Shown here piece by piece: positions 1-10,052 of a stretch of 64,000 nt of DNA. The notes beneath the pieces are model-generated. The model saw only the letters and a program-made list of their open reading frames with translations, was not told the DNA's origin and did no database searches. Position numbers and translations under genes: made by a program. Position 1 is the first letter of the stretch. Every line of letters begins with the position of its first letter. Origin of the DNA: Nannochloropsis salina CCMP1776 (taxonomy: Eukaryota > Sar > Eustigmatophyceae > Eustigmatales > Monodopsidaceae). Location of the stretch: positions 131,071 through 195,070 of the forward strand of contig SDOX01000145.1 of NCBI GenBank assembly GCA_004565275.1, given 5' to 3'.

Positions 1-1
1 C

Positions 2-2812
2 GACCCGCCTGCTGCATCCCTTTCCCACACAGCCAGCCACCACCCCCTTGCCTCCTTGGGCCCCTCCCTCCTCCCGCCGCCCCACTTGGTCATCGTCGTC
101 GACCACCCTCCCACAGCGCTCGCCTTGACCCGCCGCGCCTTGGAGGCGGGGCTTCGAGTCTCGGTGGCCCGCAATGCCTTCCACGTCTTGAGCGAGGTGA
201 TCGAGCGCGGGGAAACCTACTTCCACGGGCTGGTTCTTGAGGTAGACTCGCCCATTATGAGCGGGCTGGAGGCCGCCATGAAGTTCAGAGGGCTCCCCTC
301 CCCCCTGGTGGTGCTGGGAGAGGGGGAGAGAGGTGCGGAGCAAGGAGGGCCCGCGACCCAGACAGCTGGGGCGGAGCAAGGAAGGGAGGGAAGGCGGGGA
401 GGACTAGAAGGTAGGAAAGGGAGCATGCTCTCGGCGACAGCGAAGCTGATGATGGTGATGGTGGTGAATGGCAGCCGGCACGCGAACTACTCGGGCTTCG
501 AGGCGCACGCCCTGTCGGCGGGGGCGGATTATGTGGCACAGGAGTTCGAAGAGCTCTCCTTCGAGAATTTGAAGAAGCAGTTGGAGCGGAGGAGCGAGGT
601 TGGGATGAGGGAGGCCGCAGGGAGGGCAGTTGAGGATGTGGCACAGGGCGGGGAAGGGAGGGCGGGGGGCGAGGAGGGAGGGAGGAGGGGAAGAGGAAAG
701 GCTGCCAAGCCGAGCAGCGGGCTCAGGCAGGGTCTCCCCTTGGCCCGATTGCCGTCGTTCACATGGACGGGCGCCCTGCCTTTGTCGAGGGGGGAGTCAG
801 CCTCGCTCTCTCGATCCAGCAGTGAGACGATCAGGTCGGGCAGACCCGCCTGGAGCGCCGGGGAGACGTCTGCGATGGACTCAACCATCATGGGGCTCAG
901 CCCTTGGGAGGACCTCTCTGTTCCCCGCGGAGGTAGCCTCTTGCCCATGGCCCACTCCCATACGGCGGCTGCCCACGTGGCCCTGGCTGCTGGGGCCGAC
1001 GGGGGAGGGGGGGAAGGAGGGCCCGACGGAGGGGGGGGCGGATATGGGCCGGGACAGGCGAGTGGGGGTGGGGAGGTGGCGGCTCGGGAGCTCCGGCGGA
1101 AGGACAAGCGCGTCCGACGTGCCTGTATGTATTGCCACGGGAAGAAACTGTCGTGCTCCTTCCACAGGCCTTGCGACCGTTGCTACGCCTTGAATCAGAA
1201 CTGCGTGGAATACGTGCCAAAACAGCGGACTTTTGACTCCACGGTGAACATCTACTGCCCGCCCGCCCCAGGTCCTGCCGCCAGGGCGAAGAGCGAGGAT
1301 GGGTGGGGCGCGGAACAAGACGGGGTCTTCGGGAAGGAGAGGAAGGAGTCTTTGCCCTCTCGGACCAGTAGCCCCTCCCTCTCTACCTCCGGCAGCACCT
1401 ACGGGATCGCCCCGCCTCCGGCCTCTGCCAACGCGGCGAAAAGTGTGGGAGGCCCCCTCTTGTCCATGTCCTCGCATCCTTGGTCTCATGTGGGGGATAA
1501 CAGCGGGGTAGGAAGCGGGAGAAGTGGTGTCAGCGAGGCCGGGACTCTGGCAAACAGCAGCGGGAACCAGAGCAGCGGGTCGAAACGGAGGCGCAAGGGG
1601 GTCGAAGGGGGCCGTTTCCAGCGGGAAGAAAGCGTCGCGGGCGGCAGGAGGGGAAAGCAGGGCCAGGACGACAGAGAAAGCGGGACCGGCCTGGGAGCAA
1701 ACGAGACTGAGGAAGCAAGGGGGCGTATAGACCTGGTCATCTCGCCCCCCTCCTCCGCTTCCTCCGCCCCGTCCTGCCCGACCCCCCACCTCCTCTCCCT
1801 CTCCCCCCCCAGTGGCCTCATTCCAGCCGCCACCATGTTCCCTGCCTGTTCACCGCGCACCGCGGCGGCGGCGGTGGGGGCGGCGGCGGCGGGAGCGGCG
1901 GCGGCGGGAGCGGCTGGAGGATCTTGGAAATCGGAGGCATCGGACAAGATCCACCCTTCTTCCTCGTCCTCCACATTCAGATCCCCTCACCAAGCTCTCA
2001 CGGAGGGTCCCGGAGACGAAGAACGGATTGCTACTGTTTCCTACACCCCGCCCGCTGCTTACTACACTCCCTCCGCCGGCCACTCGGGGCGTCAGGCAGC
2101 GAGCGATCCCCCGCGAGGACGAGGGCGGGGCGGAGGAAGGGGTAGAGGGTGCGGGCGGCGGAGTGTCAGTCACCCGGAGACCCAGGGTAGCATCAGCACG
2201 AGCGGAAACGGCAGCTGTTTATACCCTCACGACCAGCAGCAGCAGCATATGGCAAACATGCAGCACTACCACACGGAGGGTCTAGGGCCACTGCAGCAGC
2301 AGCAGCAGCAGCAGCAGCAGTACTCCCACCAAGACGCACAGGGACCGCAGCAACCGGTGTACCCCCCCCCCCGGCAGCAACACCACAAGTACTATGCCCC
2401 ACGTCCCACTGCACACAGACCGCCCGACCGACCGGCTGAGCACGCCTCGTACCTCCAACAATACGCCTCTCCCCCGTACCCCTCAAGTTTCCCGCCACGC
2501 CCGCCGTCCCAAGGTCACGCTTTTCATGACAATGCCTACCGCCAGCAGACCTTTCCTGACCGGGAGGAGGTGCCACAGCTGTCGTCGCAGCAGCCCCATC
2601 ACTCCTACCTACCATCGGCCCATCCTGTTCCCGGAGGGGCACGTCTGGTGGGAACCGGGGATCATGGGGGGGGAAAGAGGGGGGGAGGGGAAGGAGAGCG
2701 GGAAGGAGGACACCCTGGGGGACGGGGTAAGCTGCACGCAGCCTCGCTGGAGACATGGGCTTCGTCGCCCCCCCCCGTCTACCAAGAGCACGCTTACGAT
2801 GGAGCTGTGTAG
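2..2812 (+). CDS. Pseudo-receiver / Zn(II)2Cys6 transcription factor, 5' partial
   Basis: Probable DNA-binding regulator. The frame is open to the left window edge and the first usable ATG lies inside the receiver fold, so the true start is upstream. Counting from codon 56, residues 11-80 and about 124-170 resemble a response-regulator receiver, split by a 40-residue Gly/Glu-rich insert that could be an unspliced intron. The phospho-acceptor position (before PIMSG) is Glu62 instead of Asp, the second acid of strand 1 is His17, and the conserved Lys is Gln, so it should not be phosphorylated normally. Residues 357-383 form a perfect CX2CX6CX5CX2CX6C zinc cluster, preceded by basic residues (KDKRVRR). 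The rest is low-complexity: an Ala/Gly tract from GCG repeats near 1860-1915 and ten glutamines near 2292-2321. Zn2Cys6 factors are known mainly from fungi and some stramenopiles; the target genes are unknown. Confidence 0.75.
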   Translation, partial: DPPAASLSHTASHHPLASLGPSLLPPPHLVIVVDHPPTALALTRRALEAGLRVSVARNAFHVLSEVIERGETYFHGLVLEVDSPIMSGLEAAMKFRGLPSPLVVLGEGERGAEQGGPATQTAGAEQGREGRRGGLEGRKGSMLSATAKLMMVMVVNGSRHANYSGFEAHALSAGADYVAQEFEELSFENLKKQLERRSEVGMREAAGRAVEDVAQGGEGRAGGEEGGRRGRGKAAKPSSGLRQGLPLARLPSFTWTGALPLSRGESASLSRSSSETIRSGRPAWSAGETSAMDSTIMGLSPWEDLSVPRGGSLLPMAHSHTAAAHVALAAGADGGGGEGGPDGGGGGYGPGQASGGGEVAARELRRKDKRVRRACMYCHGKKLSCSFHRPCDRCYALNQNCVEYVPKQRTFDSTVNIYCPPAPGPAARAKSEDGWGAEQDGVFGKERKESLPSRTSSPSLSTSGSTYGIAPPPASANAAKSVGGPLLSMSSHPWSHVGDNSGVGSGRSGVSEAGTLANSSGNQSSGSKRRRKGVEGGRFQREESVAGGRRGKQGQDDRESGTGLGANETEEARGRIDLVISPPSSASSAPSCPTPHLLSLSPPSGLIPAATMFPACSPRTAAAAVGAAAAGAAAAGAAGGSWKSEASDKIHPSSSSSTFRSPHQALTEGPGDEERIATVSYTPPAAYYTPSAGHSGRQAASDPPRGRGRGGGRGRGCGRRSVSHPETQGSISTSGNGSCLYPHDQQQQHMANMQHYHTEGLGPLQQQQQQQQQYSHQDAQGPQQPVYPPPRQQHHKYYAPRPTAHRPPDRPAEHASYLQQYASPPYPSSFPPRPPSQGHAFHDNAYRQQTFPDREEVPQLSSQQPHHSYLPSAHPVPGGARLVGTGDHGGGKRGGGEGEREGGHPGGRGKLHAASLETWASSPPPVYQEHAYDGAV
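2292..2321 (+). repeat. CAG trinucleotide tract encoding polyglutamine
   Basis: An uninterrupted run of CAG codons within the Zn2Cys6 regulator encodes about ten glutamines. Such a tract is prone to length change and is typical of activation-domain-like disordered regions. Confidence 0.8.
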
Positions 2813-3458
2813 GCGGCCCGGACGCCGGAGAGAGGCCAAAGCGCCGTATAGATGGACTCAGAGACGACAGTAGACTCGAACACAGCACCTGAAGATGGCA
2901 GCAAATCGAAAGAGTACGGTGTAGTATACGGCTCAGGTCTGGTTTGCCGTCCAAAAGTAAGTCTGACCCCCAAATAGTACCCGGTTCCGCGCGATGCTGA
3001 GACGCTTGGACGAAACGCGAGCCAACCAGAGTAATAGATAGGCATGGCGAGGGAGGATGTGCGAGCATGAAAGTGGTGAATCGGGGCAAAGAAGTGTCAA
3101 TCTCATAGAGAAGTTGAAGGAGGCAAAAGTGGGAGTTGGCTGTATCGATGGAGATCATAGGATCATCGCAAACACGCATGAGAAAGTTGGGAAAGGGATA
3201 GACGGAGTGTCGGATACGCTCAGACGTATGGACAAGCGTCGTGGGATGTAGGAGGCAGAAGGGGGAGGGAAAGGTCCATTGCATATGCTGTACACACATA
3301 GTTGTTTCTTATACGGATAGGAAAGAAGTGGGCCATGCCCTTGGAGAGATATTTATTGCGCGCAGTGCATCATTTTAGAAGCTGGGATTCCCATACCCAA
3401 AAGAACCATCCGCGGCCCCATCGCCTGCGTTGGCGGGCGCCTTCTCATTTTTGTCTCC
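2813..3458. other. Convergent 3' intergenic region
   Basis: About 650 bases lie between the stop codons of the Zn2Cys6 regulator and BDP1. They presumably hold both 3' UTRs. Only short frames without recognisable content are seen. Confidence 0.6.
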
Positions 3459-5604
3459 TCAATCATCCCCCTCCCCCGATCCCTCCCCTCGCCCGTCATG
3501 CATCCCTGCCTCCAATACTGGCAACGGCTGGGTGCTGTCCAGGTACTTGTAGACGAGGACCCCGTGTTGCTTTTCCTCCTTCTTGAACTTGTTCTTGAGC
3601 TGCGCACGGTCCCGCCGCCCTGCGAACAGGAGAGAAGCCATGGTGGTAAAGTCGGTGCCGCACTGGCGCAAGGCCTGGTAGAAAAGGCGGGTCTCCGCGT
3701 CCGTCCACCGCGTAGCCCGGGTCCGACTCGTGAAACTGTTGTAGGTGGCCGCCTGCTGGGGGTCTTCGGTCACTTCCTCCATCGCGCCCTCCCCCCCGTC
3801 CTCCGGCCGAGCAACCACCTCCAGGGATTTCTGGTTGATGACGATCTGCCCGTCCACGAGCTCGACCCGGGGGCCCACCGCCACCACCACCGCAGCAGCC
3901 GGACCCTCTCCGCCCGCTCCTTCTCTTTGCCTGTCCATGGTATCCGAGGGGGCAGTACTCGGTCCTGAGGGTGGGGGGGCAGTACTCGGTCCTGAGGGTG
4001 GGGGGACGGTGGCACCGGCTCCTGAGCTTCTAGAGCCCGCCTTGGACGAGGAGGAAGCCGCGGGCAAAGGGAGGGGACTCACGGCGTCGGCCCCCACGTG
4101 CGTATCGCCCCGCCCCCCCTTCTTCCCCCCCCGTCTCCCCCTCCCTTCCTCTCCCTTCCCCCCCCCTCTCCCCCTCCCCCCCTCTCCCTTCCCCCGCCCT
4201 GCCTCTTCTGCCTCCCGACCCGATCTTGCGGGCCCCGCGTCCCGTGCCTTTTCTCGCCCTCCTTGTCGGGTACTAATACCAGACGTCTTTCCTACTGCCG
4301 CTGTCCTCCCTCTCCCCGCCACCGTCCCTTCTTCTCCCGCAGTCGCCGGGGCGTGTGACGCGCCCACCGCCTCGTCTTCACCCCCTGACATCCCCCCTCC
4401 CGCCTTCCCCTTCCCCTCCCTTTCTCGTCCGCCCCCCCCCTCCTCCACCCTCCCCTTCTTCTTTTTCTTCCCCTCGCCAGTCCCTGCCTTCCCCCCCCTC
4501 CCCCGGCCCCTGTCCCCAGCCGCTTCATCCCAGGCAAGGGGCTCCTGCGCGCCCGAAAAGCCTGCAGCAGACCCCGCAGGGATGTTGATCCTCCCGCTCT
4601 GGGGATGGAACCAGGGCTATCAGGGGCTGTGGCTAGACTCGACGAGAGCGTCGCCGAAGCGGCGGGCACGCCCTCCCCCCCTTCCTCCCCTCCCTCCTCT
4701 CCCTCGTCCACCCTGTCCGCCTCACTCCCCGTCGAGGTCGCCCGCCGTCTCTTAGCTGTCCCAGGCCCGCTCTCTTCCTCTTTCCGCCCTCCATCACCTC
4801 CGCCATCTTGAAGCTCCCTCCTCTTCTTGACTGCTCCAAGCCTCCCCCCGGGAGCCCCTCCCGCCCGCGCCACGCCGCCCTCCCTCCTCGCCATCCCCCC
4901 TCGTCCCCTCCCTGCGGTGTCTACAAGCCCCTCCCGCGTCCTATCCTCGCTCTTCGCATCTTCCCCCTTTCGCCCTCTCTTCCCTTTCCCTAAATTCAAA
5001 AGGGCTTGCAGCGTCCCCTCTTCGATGCTCCCTTCCTCCTCCTCCTCCCTCCCTCCCGTCAAAGGGGACAAAGGCCGGATTGCGGAGTCTATCGCACTAG
5101 GCCCGGGCCTAGAGCCCGTCAGGGACGGCCTAGTCTGCTTCTCTTTAACGGCCTTCTCCGGAGGGACAGCGGGGTGGCGCACTCGCTGCAAATGCTGGGT
5201 CGGAGGCTTTGGGGATGAAAGACCTTTTGTCCCCTTCGCATGCCCCGCCTTTGTCCCTTCCATCTTCTCGCCCTCGCCTTCCTTTGCACCCCTTCCTGTC
5301 ACATTGTCCTCGTCTTGTCCGGCCAGCGCCTCCTCTATTCCTTGCGCCTTCTCCCCCTCTGCCCCCTCCCCTTGCCCCGCCTTGCTCCTCCCCTCGCCTG
5401 CTTTGCACCCGTGTTCAGGCACCGCGGCCTCCTTTGTACCGTCTTGTTCCGCTTCCTTTCCCTCGTTTCCCCCTTCTTTCTCCTCCTCCTGTACGCGTGC
5501 TTCCCTTGCCTCTTTCACGTTGCCCGTGCGAGGCTGCGGACTAGCGCCCACAAGCCTTGAACGTGCCACTGGCCGAAATTTGGTCCCTCGACCCCCACCA
5601 CGCC
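3459..5604 (-). CDS. BDP1: TFIIIB subunit B'' (BDP1), frame-interrupted
   Basis: Subunit of TFIIIB, which recruits RNA polymerase III to tRNA and 5S genes. Three family hallmarks appear in order: an N-terminal GTKFRPVARSR motif (about 5560-5590) like the yeast GTRFAPKVRQR; DGQIVINQKSLEVV (about 3810-3855), matching the 'DGxxxIDEExxVVD' element; and the extended SANT domain (about 3560-3700) with RWTDAETRLFYQALRQCGTD and a KNKFKKEEK end. Between them is a long Gly/Glu/Arg-rich linker. The N-terminal part lies in one frame (stop at 4292) and the SANT part in another (open from at least 4448), so the frame changes around 4292-4450 next to G-runs such as the nine C at 4432-4440. An intron or an assembly indel would explain it. 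The start is not resolved: the frame's first codon is GTG at 5569, open back to a possible CAG acceptor at 5605, so a 5' exon is likely. Confidence 0.8.
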
Positions 5605-6448
5605 CTGCTCATCAGATGTTTAGATAGTATTAGTTACTTGTAGGGCCGCATGTTCCTACACATGTCCATCTGGCAAGGGCTATCAATGTCCTCCTCTCCC
5701 TTGTGGTTGTGTCCATATTGTGCTGAAACCATGTTTTTATATTTACCTTGAAGACGCTCCCCCGGCCGAACCAAGACAGCATGCTGGCTCATCTTGGGTG
5801 CGACCAATATATACCTGCGTGTACACAAAGATTGATGCATGTGAGGGCACATATCAAGCGAGGTAGACGCAAGGGAAAGAGGTTGCATGCGCGTCCCCTC
5901 CGCCAGATCTACGATTGCCGTCCATCACCACGACCTTCCGTTTCCTGGAAACAGCCAACAAGTCTCAAGACTCAGCCGGTACAATTATGAGGCTATAAAG
6001 CAAGAATATCGGGACGTATCTGTCCGTGGGTGTATGTTCGACGCGAGCGCCTTTGTCTGCACAATGCTCCAACCCGGCATGATACTTCTCTTCTCCCGCA
6101 CAGGGATTGTCTAAAAAAGGAAATATGGCCGGTCCAAGCAAAATCAAAGGGATATGTACAAGCAACTTTGGTGACAGTGAGTTAAAAAATGTGAGATGCG
6201 AGGCATGTGTGTGTGATTTGTTTTCATTTTGAACCGCCCGTCTGGTTCCTGCTGGCAGCACTCCATACTTCCCTTCCACTTTGTCTTTCTCTACAGAGGA
6301 TGTTAGCACGTTTCTTTTATGTCGTTGACCAATTGAGCCCTTCATCTCCCCCGTCCTCACTAGGTAATCCTCATACATGCTTCTTCAACCCTCCCTCCCA
6401 TCCTTTGTGTTAATTTCTTACAGTCTCCCTTAATACACCTTTCTTTCA
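5605..6448. other. Intergenic region between BDP1 and TBCA
   Basis: Likely contains the BDP1 5' exon and promoter and the 3' UTR of TBCA. A 137-codon minus-strand frame at 5965-6378 resembles no family and sits in the presumed TBCA 3' UTR. Confidence 0.5.
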
Positions 6449-7281
6449 TCACCCTGAACTGTCAGCGGTTACGAGTTGGCTGGCTAGCTCACTGGCCTCG
6501 GCGTAGACATCGGATTCCTGCACCTCCTTGACATCTCGGCTTTGCGTCTAGGATGATTCCAGAAAGTGGGAGACAGAGGGCCAAGAGATTCGATAAGATA
6601 ATTGTGTGTGTGTAGGTAATTGTGTTGAGAATGTCGCCTGAGATCGAGATTGCCACCGTGCCCCTGTATCGCCATCTCTTATTCATGTTTTTTTACAGGT
6701 CACGCGACCATCCTTCCTCCCTCCCTGTCCTGATCATATATTTTCAGTAGAAAGCTCACCAGGAATGCCGCCAAATGTTCCAAGGCTGCTTGCAGGCGAG
6801 ATTTGCTGTCGGGGATCATCATATAAGACTCTTGGAGTACCTCTTCTTGCTTTTTGATGTCGTAGCTGTCCCGGCCTTCGGTCCGCATGCCCGCTATTTT
6901 CTGTTCCTGAGCGGCTGCTTCCTTCTCGTATGAGGCAGCTTCTTTGATAAGCCTGAGAGAGGGTCAAAATGAGGTATAATGAGGGAGAGCAAGAGAAAGT
7001 CGAATGGTAGAAGTTAGAGCAGAGGCGTTACAGAGCGTGGAAATCAATGTAAGGATTATCTCCTCTGGACGCAAAGGATTGAGACAAAGGATACTCTCGT
7101 CAAGGCATTTTGGGATACAAACATATTGTCAGGCCAAATTCGATGCCATCACATGGCTCGTCCTGAAAGCGCAGACAATTTCTCGCGTGATAGCTCACCT
7201 TCTTGCCACTCCCACTTTGATTTTGAGTTGCCGCAGAAGATCGTCCGTCCCAGCCGTGTTTTGGTCTGTCAAGTGCCCCAT
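6449..7281 (-). CDS. TBCA: Tubulin-binding cofactor A, three exons
   Basis: Captures newly folded beta-tubulin in the cytosol during alpha/beta dimer assembly. The model has exons 7199-7281, 6760-6952 and 6449-6547 (375 nt, 124 aa), close to the usual 105-115 aa. Phases agree (2 then 0), and all introns are GT-AG with GTGAGC donors. Exon 1 carries LRQLKIKVGVARRL, matching the family RQIKIKTGVVKRL. Exon 2 carries YEKEAAAQEQKIAGMR followed by YDIKKQEEVLQES and MMIPDSKSRL, near-identical to animal and plant TBCA. Exon 3 gives the acidic C-terminal helix. The ATG at 7281 is the first in frame. All three helices of the bundle are present. Confidence 0.95.
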
Positions 7282-8027
7282 CGTCTTAAGAGGTACGTCG
7301 GAGGAGATATTGTTATGTCATCAGTCATCGAAAATGTAGGAGAATTCAGAGGCATCTGGCTGGCACATTTCGTCGGTAATACGTCCACTATTACGAGTGG
7401 AACGTAGCAATGAGACATTCAGCCCCTGCCTTCTTTATGCTAAGTAACTACGCGCAGCAGCACAAAGGAAGAGGGGGCCCGATCGTCATTTTTGCAGAAT
7501 CAGCTTTTTCGTGCGTTTGCACATCCTTCTTTCTCGTTTTTGATCCATTGAGGTCGCATACAGTAGAGCCCAGCATACACTATCTCTCTGACTCTCCTCG
7601 AATCTCACCGCACTCTTGACCCTGTTCGATATACTCGCGAAGTCGGACGCTCTAGCAAGTAATGTAGCCCTGTGTCCCCGTGCGGAAAGACTGAAAATCT
7701 GGCCTTGGGGAAGTTTCAGCGACCCGGAGCGATGGACACGACAAAGCAGGAGTAATGCCGGCCAAGACCTTCCGCATTACAAAAGGACGACCTTGTCAAT
7801 GGCATGAGTAGTCCTTTATATGATGTTCGATGCGTAGGCAGTTTTTGCCAGCCTACATTGCCATCGTGGAGACGGCTTTAAAAGGAGAAAGAGGGCTGAA
7901 ATTAACCTCCTCCCTGCCCGCCCCATCTGTGTGAGAGTTCCTGACGAGTTCAACACCCTCGCTTTGGGAACTCAAACTCCCTTTGACCACATATTCCATA
8001 AAATTTACAGATTTATCGGATACATCG
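7282..8027. other. Divergent intergenic region TBCA / PhyH
   Basis: About 750 bases between two outward-facing gene starts, probably holding both promoters. No conserved frame or RNA gene was recognised. Confidence 0.5.
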
Positions 8028-9733
8028 ATGGATGTGGTCGACAATGCCGGCTCGGGTGCTTTCGAAAAGCAAATACAAACCCTGAAAACCCGGAGCGCAG
8101 CGACTATGAATGTGGACCGCCCCCCGTGGCTAACGAGGCCCTATAGCACGCAAGGTCCTTTGAACAAGGAGGAGGTGAGACAATTCTTATCTGTTTGATG
8201 TACATTTTAGACCGATTCTCGAAGGTCGAGCTGCACATGTCTCGCAAGACCCTGCGTTGCTTGACCCTAACGTTTGCCAAAATAATTTCCATGTATTCCT
8301 TACCTTCCACTTTGGCCGCCAACGCCATATTGTAGCTGGATCATTTTTTCCAGGAGGGATACTTGATAAAACGTGACGTCTTCCCGCCGTCGGAGCTGCA
8401 ACCGGTCATGGACGACATCGACAGCCAGGTCGACGCTATTGCCCACAAACTCCTCCAGGCCGGGCGCATCACCGACGTCTGTCCCTCCCTCGGCTTCTAC
8501 CGACGCATGGCCGCAATAGAGACACAATGCCCGGGGGCTAGCATCCTCCTCCACAAAAACCCCGACCTGCCGCCGTCCTTCCGAGCTCTATGGTCCGACC
8601 CTCGCCTCCTCGACATCGCTCAACAGCTGTTGGGAGGCCCCTCCGTGCCTGTAGCCGGTCACCCCGTCTGGAATTTGCGGGTGAAGGTCCCACAAACCGC
8701 CTCCTCTGTTGTGCCCTGGCACCAGGACGCGGCCTACCTGGACCCGGAGGCGGCCGCCACCCTGGAGGTAGCTTCTCGTCTGTCTCCTCCGCCGTACCTC
8801 CCCGCTCCGCCTGACTTCTCCCTTTCCTCTCTCACGCCCTCCGTCCTTCCCTTCTCTTCCTCGCAGGTCACCGCTTGGATCCCTTTCTTAGATGCTAACG
8901 CCGCCAACGGCTGCTTGCAAGTGATGCGGCGGGCCCATCAATCGGGACGGACGGCCCGGCATACGTGCTGCGTGGGCGGCACCTGGTACGTGGAGATGGA
9001 TCTGGACGACGCCTCCTCACGGCTGGGGATGGACTGCCGCGACGAATCCTTCTGGGACACCTGCGAGGTCCCCCTGGGCTCAGTGCTTTTCTTAAGGTAC
9101 AAGGATCCGTGATCCATATTGCCCGCGTGCCCTCTGCTGGCGCGGCTTCCCTCCTCTCTTCTTCCTTCCTTCCTTCCACCCTATTCCAGGCTGCCCCCGC
9201 TGAGAAACTTTCGATTTGACCCTCACACTCCCTCCCTCCCTCCCTCCGCCAGTAATCTCATCCCGCACCGGTCCCTCCCCAACGTCTCCGCACACATCCG
9301 GTGGAGCATCGACCTTCGTTGGCAGGATGCCAGGGAGCCCGCTGGCTTCTGGGGCATCAAGGACATGGTCCTGATGAGGGAGGGAGGGAAGGAGGGAGGA
9401 AAGCGCGAGGGTTACCTGGTAGATTGGGATGGTTTCTTGGCCGTAGATCGAGGGGAGGCGCAGAGTCAGGCGGCGGCGCGGGCCAAGCGGGCAGGGGAGG
9501 GAGGACAGGACGGAGGGAAAGGGGAGGGAAGGGAGATAGGGGGGGAGGGAGAGAGCGGGAAGGACATGGTTTTGGCAGCAGCAGCGGCGGCATCAGATGC
9601 CTTGACGCCTGTCATTTCGGGCCCGTGGATGTTGCGCTGGGATCTGGTTCACCACAATGCGCATACGGCGGGGTTGGAGGGCGGGCGGGAGGGCGGGAGG
9701 GAGGCGGGGCCCGTGGCATGGCACAAGGCCTGA
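8028..9733 (+). CDS. Phytanoyl-CoA dioxygenase-family Fe(II)/2-oxoglutarate oxygenase, four exons
   Basis: Non-haem iron oxygenase of the PhyH family, which hydroxylates substrates using 2-oxoglutarate and O2; the substrate is unknown. Exons 8028-8192, 8354-8767, 8867-9096 and 9253-9733 give 1290 nt (429 aa) with consistent phases 0, 0 and 2. The N-terminus reads NKEEVRQFLSEGYLIKR, the typical PhyH opening. The iron HxD is His178-Gln-Asp180 in WHQDAAYLDP. The third ligand is the His of NLIPHRSLPN, and the 2-oxoglutarate Arg is in HIRWSIDLRW. A second in-frame ATG at 8106 is an alternative start. The first donor (GTTTGA) is weak, but the join is convincing. The C-terminal part holds a Gly/Lys/Glu-rich insert derived from GGGA-type repeats. 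It converges with the SDR gene. Confidence 0.88.
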
Positions 9734-10052
9734 CCGAGGAGTAGAGGAAAGGGGCGAGGGGGGACATGTAGCCAGGGCGGGGGAGGGGAGAGCGGATGAG
9801 TCAATGCCACTAGTAAGATCTAGCGGGTCCGTAGAGATGATGAGGAACAAATATGTTGAATGAGCAAAGGCCAGTGGTTTTCGACAACGCGGCATCATGA
9901 TCCATCTGCCATCTTATCCCATCATCCAATTCTCATTTATCCATTCGGTTCGCCTCTATCTGTTCAAATCCCATCTTCCTCTCTTGACCGGATCCCCTCC
10001 TTCACCCCAGCATTCCACCGGCCTCTCTACATCCCGTCTCCTACAAAGCCTT
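9734..10052. other. Convergent 3' intergenic region
   Basis: About 320 bases between the PhyH and SDR stop codons. Nothing beyond presumed 3' UTRs is seen. Confidence 0.5.

Noticed and set aside
5965-6378. 137-codon minus-strand frame with a hydrophobic stretch
   Set aside because: It lies directly downstream of TBCA on the same strand, probably 3' UTR, and has no family or splice support.
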